A model generated the notes under the pieces. It saw nothing but the letters and a program-made list of their open reading frames with translations, was not told where the DNA came from and did not search any database. From Mucilaginibacter_A sp041088075 (lineage in GTDB: Bacteria; Bacteroidota; Bacteroidia; Sphingobacteriales; Sphingobacteriaceae), in the NCBI RefSeq assembly GCF_041088075.1, contig NZ_JBGCVY010000017.1, positions 13,538-77,537 of the forward strand: 64,000 nucleotides of DNA. The letters run 5' to 3'. Below, one piece after another: positions 35,685 to 44,600 of this stretch. Within the stretch, counting starts at the first letter, position 1; every line of letters begins with the position of its first letter. The translations under genes and the position numbers were made by a program.

Positions 35685-36538
35685 AGCCTGAAAGCAATCC
35701 CCGCAAAAAAAGCATGGTCTGCCGCCTTTTGAAATCCAAGATTAAACCCAATATCAAACATTACAGACTTGGAAATACCATATTGCAAAGCCGCATCAAA
35801 GTAATTGTTGATGTTGTGTGCTTTGAAATCATACTCGTAATAAGTTTCTAAATAACCATTTAAGTTTTTATTGAAAATTGGATGCCCGATATTGACAGAT
35901 TGTAAAATTTGATTGTGCAAACCATCGCCCACATCATCTTTTAAGCGGTCGCCTTCTACTTGCAAACTTAGTTGCCAATCGTTTTTTAATTTGAACATGA
36001 TTGGAACAATAATTCCGCCTTCATATTTAGAATTATCCTGGTAGTGGTTGGTTGGAAAAGTTAAGTACGGAATTACAGCCAGCGAAATATTGCCGTCATC
36101 ACCCAAAAAATTCTTTTTTAAACGGATGGTCAAATCACCAAAACCAGCATCTGCGGTTTTCTCATGCGTGGCCAAATCTTCGTTTTGTTGATGGGCGTAA
36201 GTTTGGATCAAAACTTGCGCAGCCAAACTGTTGCTCAACCCAACTTTGATGTTGAAATAATTATACAAGATGGCGTGTTGCCTGCCTTCTTCGGTTGTTT
36301 TGTATTCATAGCGCAAAAAATCGGCTTCGTATTGAATGTGCCCGGCATCAACCGTGTAAGGCGATTCGGTGATGTTCGGTCGGTCCGGATCAAATGACCG
36401 CAACGAATCTTTTGGTGTGGGATGAAAAAGATTGTAACGTTGTTTGATTGGCTTTTCTGTTTTGGGCAAATCCTGTGCGCAAACTTGTAGAACCAACGCG
36501 AAGAAAATAAAAATCAGAAAGATAAATTTTATGGTCAT
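35681..36538 (-). CDS. outer-membrane beta-barrel protein, phenol MetA/transporter-like
   Basis: 285 aa. The signal peptide ends at QVCAQ (residue 22). The mature protein has alternating beta-strand pattern and the typical opening FDPDRPNITESPYTVDAGHIQYEAD of the 'transporter' family related to MetA-pathway phenol degradation proteins, and it ends in a C-terminal aromatic/hydrophobic motif (FFAGIAFRL). It is likely an outer-membrane channel of unknown substrate. A near-copy of the 12-base word (CATAAAAGAAGTAT) overlaps its start codon region at 36536. Confidence 0.72.
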   Translation of the reverse strand: MTIKFIFLIFIFFALVLQVCAQDLPKTEKPIKQRYNLFHPTPKDSLRSFDPDRPNITESPYTVDAGHIQYEADFLRYEYKTTEEGRQHAILYNYFNIKVGLSNSLAAQVLIQTYAHQQNEDLATHEKTADAGFGDLTIRLKKNFLGDDGNISLAVIPYLTFPTNHYQDNSKYEGGIIVPIMFKLKNDWQLSLQVEGDRLKDDVGDGLHNQILQSVNIGHPIFNKNLNGYLETYYEYDFKAHNINNYFDAALQYGISKSVMFDIGFNLGFQKAADHAFFAGIAFRL

Positions 36539-36567
36539 AAAAGAAGTATTGGGATAATTTTGGACAC

Positions 36568-36600
36568 AAAAAAAGCTGCCTTAGTTAAAGCAGCTTTTAA
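36568..36600. terminator. bidirectional-looking intrinsic terminator after ahcY
   Basis: AAAAGCTGC (36571-36579) pairs with GCAGCTTTT (36590-36598), with A and T runs outside on both sides. It lies 35 bases beyond the ahcY stop on the minus strand and upstream of the outer-membrane protein gene, separating the two. Confidence 0.75.
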
Positions 36601-36634
36601 GAAATATGTTTTTTTCTGAATAAAATCAGCTAAA

Positions 36635-37948
36635 TTAATACCGATAATAATCCGGTTTAAACGGACCATCCACTTTTACACCAATATAATCGGCCTGGTA
36701 GTTTTCTAATTCTTCCAATTCCACGCCAATTTTGGATAAATGTAACCTTGCAACTTTTTCGTCCAAAGTTTTTGGCAAGGTATAAACTTTGTTTTCGTAC
36801 TTGTTGGTATGCATCCAAAGTTCTAATTGTGCCAAAGTTTGGTTGGTAAAAGAAGCACTCATCACGAAACTTGGATGTCCGGTTGCACAACCCAAGTTTA
36901 CCAAACGGCCTTCGGCCAATACAATTACATCTTTACCGTTGATGGTATATTTATCAACTTGTGGCTTAATTTCAATTTTGGTATTGCCATAATTTTCATT
37001 CAGCCAGGCCATATCAATTTCGTTGTCAAAGTGGCCAATGTTGCAAACAATGGCTTTATCTTTTAACGCACGGAAATGTTGTTCTTTCACAATATCACAA
37101 TTTCCGGTTGCCGTAACTACAATATCAGCTTCGGTAATGGCAGTCGAAAGTTTCTTCACTTCAAAACCTTCCATCGCAGCTTGCAACGCACAAATCGGGT
37201 CAATTTCGGTTACAATCACACGAACACCAGCATTGCGCAAAGAATCTGCAGAACCTTTTCCTACATCGCCATAACCGCAAACCACGGCTACTTTTCCGGC
37301 CATCATTACATCAGTTGCGCGGCGAATGGCATCAACCAAAGATTCGCGGCAACCGTATTTATTGTCAAACTTGGATTTGGTAACCGAATCATTTACGTTG
37401 ATAGCAGGCATTGGCAACGTACCATTTTTCATGCGCTCGTACAAACGGTGCACGCCAGTGGTGGTTTCTTCGGACAAACCTTTTATTCCTGCAACCAGCT
37501 CCGGGTATTTATCAAAAACCATGTTGGTTAAATCGCCGCCATCGTCCAAAATCATGTTCAACGGCTTGCGGTCTTCGCCAAAATACAGCGTTTGCTCAAT
37601 GCACCAGTCAAATTCCTCAGCGTTCATCCCTTTCCAAGCATAAACCGGGATTCCGGCAGCCGCAATGGCCGCAGCAGCATGATCTTGTGTAGAGAAAATA
37701 TTGCAGGACGACCAGGTAACTTCGGCACCCAGTTCAATCAGCGTTTCTATTAAAACGGCCGTTTGAATGGTCATGTGCAAACAACCGGCAATCCTTGCGC
37801 CTTTTAACGGTTTTGATGCGCCGTATTCGGCACGCAAGGCCATCAAACCAGGCATTTCTGCTTCGGCAAGGCCAATTTCTTTGCGGCCCCATTCGGCCAA
37901 ACTAATGTCTTTTACTTTAAACGGAACGTAGGTTTCTACTAATGCCAT
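36635..37948 (-). CDS. ahcY: adenosylhomocysteinase
   Basis: 437 aa from ATG 37948 (MALVETYVPFKVKD). It hydrolyses S-adenosylhomocysteine to adenosine and homocysteine in the methyl cycle. Recognisable parts are the substrate domain with SCNIFSTQDHAAAA and DDGGDLTN, the NAD-binding GYGDVGKGSA, VTEIDPICALQAAMEG, CNIGHFDNEID, and the C-terminal KPDYYRY. An upstream ATG at 37969 would add MHDKRSI, but those codons are just the 12-base word that sits 2 bases before the real ATG. No SAH riboswitch was seen upstream. Confidence 0.95.
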   Translation of the reverse strand: MALVETYVPFKVKDISLAEWGRKEIGLAEAEMPGLMALRAEYGASKPLKGARIAGCLHMTIQTAVLIETLIELGAEVTWSSCNIFSTQDHAAAAIAAAGIPVYAWKGMNAEEFDWCIEQTLYFGEDRKPLNMILDDGGDLTNMVFDKYPELVAGIKGLSEETTTGVHRLYERMKNGTLPMPAINVNDSVTKSKFDNKYGCRESLVDAIRRATDVMMAGKVAVVCGYGDVGKGSADSLRNAGVRVIVTEIDPICALQAAMEGFEVKKLSTAITEADIVVTATGNCDIVKEQHFRALKDKAIVCNIGHFDNEIDMAWLNENYGNTKIEIKPQVDKYTINGKDVIVLAEGRLVNLGCATGHPSFVMSASFTNQTLAQLELWMHTNKYENKVYTLPKTLDEKVARLHLSKIGVELEELENYQADYIGVKVDGPFKPDYYRY

Positions 37949-38100
37949 AATGCTTCTTTTATCATGCAAAAATAAGGATAAAAAAGTTTTATTTCGAAAC
38001 CAGAAAACTTATCGTTGTCAGTTCTGTGTTAATATTTTTACTTCGCTTAGCACGACTAATTTGGATTGATTAGATTTGTTGGGATTTAAAAAGAAGAAAA

Positions 38101-38511
38101 ATGTACCCAGAATATTTAGTTGCCCCGATGCGGGAAGATTTGACCCGAGTTGGTTTTCAGGAATTAAAAACGGCCGATGATGTAAAAAACGCCATCGAAT
38201 CGCCGGGAACTACTTTTGTGATGGTTAATTCGGTTTGCGGTTGTGCGGCTGCCAACGCGCGCCCGGCAGCAAAAATGGCTACGCAAAACGGCAAAGTGCC
38301 AGATCGTTTTGTAACCGTTTTTGCCGGAATGGAAACTGATGCCGTTGATACCGCGCGCGATTACATGCTGCCTTATCCGCCGTCATCGCCGGCCATGGCT
38401 TTGTTTAAAGATGGAAAGTTGGTGCACATCATCGAGCGACGCCAAATTGAAGGCCGCCCGGCACAAATGATTGCCGATAACCTGGCTGGCGCTTTCGACC
38501 AATATTGTTGA
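38101..38511 (+). CDS. BrxA/BrxB-family bacilliredoxin
   Basis: 136 aa thioredoxin-fold protein of the YphP/DUF1094 family, which removes thiol cofactors such as bacillithiol from proteins. The active site is the CGC motif in NSVCGCAAANARP (Cys about 42 and 44), with the expected proline-containing SSPAMALFKDGK and IERRQIEGR segments. Length is normal. Bacillithiol is made by many Bacteroidota, consistent with this role. The stop codon TGA is part of a degenerate 12-base word (TGATGCTGTTTTTATCGG). Confidence 0.88.
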   Translation: MYPEYLVAPMREDLTRVGFQELKTADDVKNAIESPGTTFVMVNSVCGCAAANARPAAKMATQNGKVPDRFVTVFAGMETDAVDTARDYMLPYPPSSPAMALFKDGKLVHIIERRQIEGRPAQMIADNLAGAFDQYC

Positions 38512-38657
38512 TGCTGTTTTTATCGGTATAAAATTAAAATCCGGCGGTTTAATTACTACCGGATTTTTTTGTTTCTTGAATTTTCGTTTGGGAATGTGGC
38601 TGTTTTTTCTAATGCTTCTTTTACCGGTATAAATCTGGGCTGTTTTATTTTTTGTCC
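38512..38657. repeat. repeat remnants after the bacilliredoxin gene
   Basis: A degenerate word at 38511-38525, an imperfect hairpin (AAATCCGGCGG with ACCGGATTTTT, about 38537-38573, followed by a T run) that can terminate the bacilliredoxin transcript, and an exact word at 38612-38623. Confidence 0.5.
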
Positions 38658-38975
38658 GTTCTTTTTGCTTGATCAAAAAGAACCAAAAAATCAAGAATGC
38701 CGGATCGCCTCCGGGCGGCATTCAGCCCCACGCTCCTGGGCGGCTACCTGCAAGCGGCCCTGCAAGTTTCTAAAAAACAAGAAGTTGCTTTTTCATTCAC
38801 CTAATTTATGCCGGTAAAAGAAGCATCTGAAAAAATAGCCTTTAAAAGCGCAAGATAACCGTTGGATATTCCAAAGCAACAGGTCACCGCCCAGGTGCGG
38901 AAAGGCCGGACAAAACGCCCGGAGGGATCGGGTTTGTCTTGAATTTTTGGTTCTTTTTGTTCAAGCAAAAAGAAC
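38658..38975. mobile_element. MITE-like element, 38-bp terminal inverted repeats, copy 1
   Basis: 318 bp without a credible gene. The left end (38658-38695, beginning GTTCTTTTTGCTTGATC) and the right end (38938-38975, ending AAGCAAAAAGAAC) are inverted repeats of 38 bp with about three mismatches; each arm is itself partly palindromic. The interior has GC-rich short palindromes (GCCTCCGGGCGGC, CACGCTCCTGGGCG) and one exact 12-base word at 38815-38826. It is a direct repeat of the copy at 39040. Confidence 0.75.
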
Positions 38976-39039
38976 GTTAAATCGAGCAAACAAAGGTTTG
39001 CTTAACTAAACAATTAACGGGTCTTCGCCCTGTCTTTAC

Positions 39040-39353
39040 GTTCTTTTGTCTTGACACAAAAGAACCAAAAAGTCAAGAATGCCGGATTGCCTCCGGGCGG
39101 CATTCAGCCCCACGCTCCTGGGCGCATACCTGCAAACGGCCTTGCAAGTTTTTAAAAACAACAAACTACTTTCCATCTTACCTAATTTATACCGATAAAA
39201 GAAGCATCTGAAAATAGCCATCAAAAGCGCAAGATAACCGCCGGATATTCCAAAGCGGCAGGTCTCAACCCAGGTGCGGAAAGGCCGACAAAACGCCCGG
39301 AGGGATCGGGTTTGTCTTGAATTTTTGGTTCTTTTTGTTCAAGCAAAAAGAAC
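39040..39353. mobile_element. MITE-like element, 38-bp terminal inverted repeats, copy 2
   Basis: 314 bp, strongly similar to copy 1 over the whole length and in the same orientation, starting 382 bp after it. Left arm 39040-39077 (GTTCTTTTGTCTTGACAC start), right arm 39316-39353. The internal 12-base word is at 39196-39207. The spacer between copies (38976-39039) is AT-rich with nothing recognisable. The right end is 23 bp from the stop of the minus-strand antitoxin-like gene. Confidence 0.75.
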
Positions 39354-39376
39354 GTTAAATACTTCCAGTTTTTTTA

Positions 39377-39583
39377 TCAACCCTCAACAATCCTTTTCAT
39401 AGCCTTTGCTTTCGCTTCTTGCCAAGTGCTTTCCTTTGCCGTTCCGGCTTCCGGTTCTTTCGTCCGGCTTTCCTTTACGCTTTCAATATCAGTTTCCAAA
39501 ACCATATAAATCGCTTTTAATTTTTCTTCATCTGCTGTTTCAATATAATCGTGCAGCTTTTTTTTGATTTCCAAAGTTTCCAT
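39377..39583 (-). CDS. small antitoxin-like protein (addiction module type)
   Basis: 68 aa, charged and mostly helical: METLEIKKKLHDYIETAD-type N-terminus followed by EEKLKAIYMVLE and a basic C-terminus (AKAKAMKRIVEG). This resembles the short addiction-module antitoxins of Bacteroidota that precede a RelE/ParE toxin gene. The expected toxin position, downstream on the minus strand, is occupied by the MITE-like element, so no toxin is present. Annotation rests on general likeness and is moderately sure. Confidence 0.6.
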   Translation of the reverse strand: METLEIKKKLHDYIETADEEKLKAIYMVLETDIESVKESRTKEPEAGTAKESTWQEAKAKAMKRIVEG

Positions 39584-39676
39584 AGTGATGTTTTATCCAA
39601 ATTTAACTAATTGCGCGTTATTAGCCCAAGGAATGTAAATTTACACTTCTTAACCTGTATAATTTTTATTCAAAAT

Positions 39677-42190
39677 ATGATCAACCTTTTTAAACGCTTT
39701 GCCGCAATCGGCGCAGCCTGTTTGGTTTCCTCGGCCTTATCTGCCCAAACAACCAATGATAACCCGGCTTTAAAAATCTATCGTGCCACGCCGGTAAAAA
39801 TTAATGATTTGGTCAACACCAAACTCGATGTCCGTTTTGATTATGGCAAGCATTATTTGTACGGCAAAGAATGGGTTACGCTGAAACCGCATTTTTATCC
39901 AACCGATTCTTTGACTTTGGATGCCAAAGGAATGGACATCAGCAATATTTCTGTGGTTAAAAACGGTAAGAATATGCCGTTGAAATACACTTATGATAGT
40001 TTGCAATTGAAGATCAAACTCGATAAAAAATATACTTCCGCAGAAAACTATACGCTTTACATAAGTTACACATCCAAGCCGGACGAACTGAAAGTAAAAG
40101 GAAGTGCGGCCATCAGCGATGCGAAAGGTTTGTATTTTATCAATTCGGATGGCGCGGACAAAACCAAACCGATCCAAATCTGGACGCAAGGCGAAACGGA
40201 AAGTTCATCCGCTTGGTTTCCAACAATTGACAAGCCCGACCAGAAAACGCTGCAAGAGATCAGCATGACGGTTCCGTCCAAATATGTTACGCTTTCTAAC
40301 GGAAAACTCATTTCCCAAAAACCTGCGGGAAACGGACTGCGCACCGATACCTGGAAAATGGACAAGCCCAATGCGCCGTATTTGTTTATGATGGCCGTTG
40401 GCGATTTTAAAATCTACAAAGACAAATGGAAAGACAAGGAAGTGAACTATTATCTGGAACCTGCCTTTGCCCCTTTTGCCAAACAAATTTTTGGTTTTAC
40501 GCCGGAACTGATCGGTTTTTATTCGCAGAAATTAGGCGTTGATTTTCCCTGGAACAAATACAGCCAGATTGTGGTGCGTGATTATGTGAGCGGCGCGATG
40601 GAAAACACCACGGCAACTTTGCATGGCGAATACGTGCAAAAAACAGCCCGGGAAATGCTGGACGATAATTACAGTCAGGGCGAAAGCACCATCGCACACG
40701 AACTTTTCCATCAATGGTTTGGCGATTACGTAACTTGCGAAAGCTGGAGCAATTTAACGGTGAACGAATCTTTTGCGGATTTCAGCGAAACCCTTTGGGC
40801 CGAACACCGCTACGGAAAAGATGAAGGCGGCGCACACATCCACGAAAATATGCTGGCTTATTTGAATTCTAAAGATGCGCGTACAAAAAACCTGGTTCGT
40901 TTTTATTATGCGGATAAAGAAGACATGTTTGATGTGGTTACGTACCAAAAAGGCGGCTGCATTTTAAATATGCTACGTACTTATTTGGGCGAAGATGCTT
41001 TTTTTACCGGCCTGAATTTATACCTCCGCCAAAATGCTTTGGGCAACGGCGAAGCACAGCAATTGCGTTTGGCATTGGAAAAAACAAGCGGACAGGATTT
41101 AAACTGGTTTTTTAACCAATGGTATTATGGCGCGGGCAACCCGGATTTAAAGATTGATTACAGATGGGACGAAGGCAGCAAAACGCAGTTTGTTTATTTA
41201 ACGCAAACCCAGGAAGGCCAGACTTTTACCTTGCCAATGGCCATTGATTTGTATGTTGGCGGACAAAAAGAACGCCACCAAATTTGGATGAAAGACAAAA
41301 CAGACACGCTGAGTTTTAAAGTTGCATCCAAACCAAATTTGGTTAATGTGGATGGCGATAAAACATTGCTCGCCCAAAAAACAGACAATAAAACTACGGA
41401 CGAATATGTGTTCCAGTATTTTAACGCGCCTTTGTATTTAGACCGTTGGGAAGCGATGAACGCCGTAATGGGCAAACAAGGCGATGCCGGGGCGCGCAAA
41501 GTAATATTGGCGGCATTAAAAGATAAATATTACGGGCTGCGCACTTTGGCTATCCGAAATGTAAACCTAAGCAGCGATGAAGTTAAACAAGCGGCCTTGC
41601 CAGAACTGACCAATATCGCCCAAAACGATAAAAACAATACGGTAAAAGCAGCAGCGATCATTGCTTTGGGCAAACTCAAAAATTCTGCTGATCTGCCTTT
41701 GTTCAGGACTGCTTTAAACAGCCAGTCGTACGCCGTGCAAGGTGCAGCTTTGAATGCTTTGGCAGCGCAAAACCCGGACGAAGCTTTGAAAATTGCCAAA
41801 GGTTTTGAAAAAGACAACAAAGGCGCGCTTACACAAGCCATGGTAGTGCTTTATACCACAAAAGGATCGGAAGCCGAACTGCCTTTTGTGAGCAACGCAT
41901 TTGACCAGGGTGGCGTACAGGCAAAATTTAACGTGATGCAAGGTTATGTTGCCATGCTGGGGAAAGTGAACGACACGCAAAAAGTAAACCCGCGGGTTGA
42001 TGCGTTTAAAAAACTGGCCATTCAATACAAACAATACGGCGTTGACCAATACGTAATGGGCATGCTGGGCGAACTGAAAACCCAAAAACAAAACCAGGCC
42101 AAAAACGCTGATGCAAATTTAAAAAGCCAGTTGAATGCCCAAGCAGATTACATTTCCAAAGCGATTGACGAAATAAAAGCAGCCAAATAA
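39677..42190 (+). CDS. M1-family zinc aminopeptidase
   Basis: 837 aa from ATG 39677 (MINLFKRFAAIG), with a signal peptide ending SALSAQ; a longer frame to 39611 is rejected because it lacks a signal-like start. The substrate-anchoring motif is GAMEN (in SGAMENTTATLHG). The zinc ligands are H341 and H345 of HELFHQW and E364, the HExxH-X18-E pattern. The C-terminal 250 residues contain HEAT-like helical repeats. It cleaves N-terminal residues from peptides outside the cytoplasm, feeding peptide nutrition. Length and layout fit the exported aminopeptidases of Bacteroidota. Confidence 0.9.
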   Translation: MINLFKRFAAIGAACLVSSALSAQTTNDNPALKIYRATPVKINDLVNTKLDVRFDYGKHYLYGKEWVTLKPHFYPTDSLTLDAKGMDISNISVVKNGKNMPLKYTYDSLQLKIKLDKKYTSAENYTLYISYTSKPDELKVKGSAAISDAKGLYFINSDGADKTKPIQIWTQGETESSSAWFPTIDKPDQKTLQEISMTVPSKYVTLSNGKLISQKPAGNGLRTDTWKMDKPNAPYLFMMAVGDFKIYKDKWKDKEVNYYLEPAFAPFAKQIFGFTPELIGFYSQKLGVDFPWNKYSQIVVRDYVSGAMENTTATLHGEYVQKTAREMLDDNYSQGESTIAHELFHQWFGDYVTCESWSNLTVNESFADFSETLWAEHRYGKDEGGAHIHENMLAYLNSKDARTKNLVRFYYADKEDMFDVVTYQKGGCILNMLRTYLGEDAFFTGLNLYLRQNALGNGEAQQLRLALEKTSGQDLNWFFNQWYYGAGNPDLKIDYRWDEGSKTQFVYLTQTQEGQTFTLPMAIDLYVGGQKERHQIWMKDKTDTLSFKVASKPNLVNVDGDKTLLAQKTDNKTTDEYVFQYFNAPLYLDRWEAMNAVMGKQGDAGARKVILAALKDKYYGLRTLAIRNVNLSSDEVKQAALPELTNIAQNDKNNTVKAAAIIALGKLKNSADLPLFRTALNSQSYAVQGAALNALAAQNPDEALKIAKGFEKDNKGALTQAMVVLYTTKGSEAELPFVSNAFDQGGVQAKFNVMQGYVAMLGKVNDTQKVNPRVDAFKKLAIQYKQYGVDQYVMGMLGELKTQKQNQAKNADANLKSQLNAQADYISKAIDEIKAAK

Positions 42191-42210
42191 ATACTGTTTT
42201 TATGGGCATA

Positions 42211-42246
42211 AAAAGAGCATCCGGATTTTTCGGAATGCTCTTTTTA
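42211..42246 (+). terminator. intrinsic terminator of the aminopeptidase gene
   Basis: AAAAGAGCATCCG pairs with CGGAATGCTCTTTTT (one bulge), followed by T and AT. It begins 20 bases after the stop. The stem start (GCATAAAAAGAGCAT) resembles a degraded 12-base word. Confidence 0.75.
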
Positions 42247-42309
42247 TTTGCATTTAATTTGCAAAACTTCTCAATAAACATTTGTAAATTGGACATTAAA
42301 TTTTATGTC

Positions 42310-42693
42310 ATGAAAAAAGCGGTTTTCTTCATCCTGTTTTCGGGAATGGTTTTTACGCTAAAGGCCCAGCAAAATACATATACGCCAAACCGTACGCCTC
42401 AAAGTGTAGCCGGCCTTAATCGTTTTTCTGATACGGTTCCGTCAAATAAGCTTTCCAAACAGCAACAAAACGATTTGAATTTATTGTTTTCGCCTCGTAT
42501 CCAACCCAAAAAAACTTTTTCAACAAATCATAATTTAACAGCTTTATTGGATAGAATGCCGATTGCTACGCCACAAGGCAATTGGAATATGCCAATTGTA
42601 AAACCTGATGGAACTACAAAATACACTATGCCAGTTTTACGTGGGCAGCCACTTGTTAAACCAAAGACAGACACAAGCAAATTTACTCCTTAA
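42310..42693 (+). CDS. small secreted hypothetical protein
   Basis: 127 aa from ATG 42310 (MKKAVFFILFSGMVF); the signal peptide ends near LKAQQ. The mature part is basic and rich in Asn, Pro, Thr and Gln (NTYTPNRTPQSVAG) without Cys or recognisable domain; it looks largely disordered. The longer frame from 42202 runs through the terminator and is rejected. No function proposed. Confidence 0.6.
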   Translation: MKKAVFFILFSGMVFTLKAQQNTYTPNRTPQSVAGLNRFSDTVPSNKLSKQQQNDLNLLFSPRIQPKKTFSTNHNLTALLDRMPIATPQGNWNMPIVKPDGTTKYTMPVLRGQPLVKPKTDTSKFTP

Positions 42694-42828
42694 AAACTTC
42701 AAAAAAGCCCGCATACTGTTTTTATGCCTATAAAATTGGTGTACGTAAATAAAAAGCAATGATTTAAATGATAACAATAAAGCAGGGGCTTTTGAAACTT
42801 TAATATTACCGGTTCGTAAAAAGTAAAC

Positions 42829-44556
42829 ATGCCTTTCATCACAAAAGACGCTTTCCTGTCAATATTTGATTTAAGGGATCTTTCTAAAAGGCTTTTCCTG
42901 GTTTATTCCGTAGCGTTTGCTTCCGGGTTCGTTTTATCAATTGTTTATTTTTGTTTGCACCTCAACTTTTCCTGTATATCAACAAGCTTGTTTTGCTTTT
43001 GCTTGGCGAGCGTAATGTTTTTAAAAAGGATCGGCATCTTAAACAAAACAGAGTATTTATTTTTATTTATTGTAAGCATGCATTTGATAATCAGCGTTTT
43101 GGTAGAAGGGGCGCAATCCGGCCAATGCTTCTATTATTTCCCATTGCTGATCTGTTTGCCGGTGCTGATAGATTTTGAAAAGTCAAACTACAACACCTTG
43201 CTGTTTAATTTTACCATTACCGTGGTTTCCTTTTTAACCTGCATTTTTTTGGGGCTGTACGTTAAGCCGTTAGAACCGGTCTCGCACCGGATTGGCGCGG
43301 TAATATTTATGTGCAATGCCCTCTCCTCCGTAGTGATGACGGTTGGCCTTGCCTATGCTTTCATCCGTTCTCAAAAGTTAAACTTTGAAGAATTGATCGA
43401 AGAAAAAAACAATACCATTTCTTCCCGCACCAGGTTCCTTTCCACGATGGGCCACGAGTTGAGGACGCCGCTTAATGGTGTTTTAGGTGCCGTTAATTTG
43501 TTAAAAGATGAAAAATATCTTTCGGAAGACAACGAATATTACCGAATTTTAAAGTATTGTTCTAAACACATGCTCAACTTGGTAAACGATATACTCGATT
43601 TTAATAAAATAGAAGCCGGCAAACTGGAAGTACACCTGGTCGAGTTCAATTTGAAGCAGTTGATTACCAACGCCATCTTGCCGTTTTATAACAGTTTTGA
43701 AGAAAAAAACCTGCAATTGATTGTAGATGTAGCACCTGAGGTTGATGAGATGATTTGGGGAGATGATGTACGCATCATCCAAATCCTCAACAATTTATTG
43801 TCAAACGCATTAAAGTTTACCGAGAAAGGTTTTGTAAAGCTAAGTTTGCTTTGCCGGCAAAAAGACGATGCAGGGCTTTCGGTAGAATTTGTGGTAGAAG
43901 ATACCGGCTTTGGCATTGCGAAAGAAGACCAAGGCAAAATATACGAAAGTTTTTGGCAGGTTTACGATGAAAGCACCCGAAAATATACCGGCACCGGTTT
44001 AGGGCTTTCCATTTGCCTCCGTTTGCTGGAATTGATGCACAGTTCGTTAAAGTTAGAAAGCGAAAAAGGCAAAGGAAGCAAGTTTAGCTTTACCATCAAT
44101 TTTAAACTTGCCGATAAAAAAGAGTCGCCTTTGTTAAGTTCCAAACCAGACATGGATGATCTGTCAGGCTTAAATATCCTGGTTGCAGAAGACAACAAGA
44201 TCAACATGATGATTGCCAAAAAAATCCTGACCAGTTATCATGCTGCCGTTGCCTGCGCTTACAACGGGCAGGAAGCGTTGGACGTTTTAGCACAAAACGC
44301 AGATTATTCTTTGGTTTTGATGGATTTGGAAATGCCGGTGATGAACGGTTTTACGGCCATCAAAGATGTGAAAAAATTATATCCAAATTTACCGGTGATT
44401 GCATTTACGGCATCTTTGATGGACCAGGAAATGCTGGCCGAACTGATGCTGATCGGTTTTACAGATTTTATTTCAAAACCGTTTGAGCCTTATCAAATGC
44501 TGGCTTTGATTAAAAAATATGCGTTGGCACCGCAGCCGCAAGCTGTTTTAGAATAA
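42829..44556 (+). CDS. hybrid sensor histidine kinase with receiver domain
   Basis: 575 aa. Five or six hydrophobic helices fill residues 1-185 without a periplasmic sensor domain. HisKA follows, with the phospho-His H209 in FLSTMGHELRTPLNG; then the HATPase domain with NNLLSNALKFTEKG, DTGFGIAKEDQGK and GTGLGLSIC. A C-terminal receiver has its phospho-acceptor D499 in LVLMDLEMPVMNG and the conserved SKPFEP. No response regulator with an output domain is adjacent, so the final target is unknown. The membrane part suggests sensing within or at the membrane. Confidence 0.9.
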   Translation: MPFITKDAFLSIFDLRDLSKRLFLVYSVAFASGFVLSIVYFCLHLNFSCISTSLFCFCLASVMFLKRIGILNKTEYLFLFIVSMHLIISVLVEGAQSGQCFYYFPLLICLPVLIDFEKSNYNTLLFNFTITVVSFLTCIFLGLYVKPLEPVSHRIGAVIFMCNALSSVVMTVGLAYAFIRSQKLNFEELIEEKNNTISSRTRFLSTMGHELRTPLNGVLGAVNLLKDEKYLSEDNEYYRILKYCSKHMLNLVNDILDFNKIEAGKLEVHLVEFNLKQLITNAILPFYNSFEEKNLQLIVDVAPEVDEMIWGDDVRIIQILNNLLSNALKFTEKGFVKLSLLCRQKDDAGLSVEFVVEDTGFGIAKEDQGKIYESFWQVYDESTRKYTGTGLGLSICLRLLELMHSSLKLESEKGKGSKFSFTINFKLADKKESPLLSSKPDMDDLSGLNILVAEDNKINMMIAKKILTSYHAAVACAYNGQEALDVLAQNADYSLVLMDLEMPVMNGFTAIKDVKKLYPNLPVIAFTASLMDQEMLAELMLIGFTDFISKPFEPYQMLALIKKYALAPQPQAVLE

Positions 44557-44600
44557 AGGCTGCTTATCAGACCAAGGTTTTTTAGCCTGAGAAAATCCTC

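Noticed and set aside
37946..37969. N-terminal extension MHDKRSI of ahcY
   Set aside because: It is encoded by the 12-base word; orthologous proteins begin near MALVETYVPF, and the ATG at 37948 is well placed.
37949..38100. S-adenosylhomocysteine riboswitch upstream of ahcY
   Set aside because: I looked for a structured leader; the 5' region on the minus strand holds only the word and AT-rich sequence.
38656..39353. Short open frames within the 38.7-39.3 kb repeats
   Set aside because: Both copies are explained as non-coding elements with terminal inverted repeats; the frames are not conserved between copies.
39593..39676. Longer start of the M1 aminopeptidase at 39611
   Set aside because: The added residues precede the signal peptide and have no counterpart in the family; ATG 39677 gives a good signal peptide.
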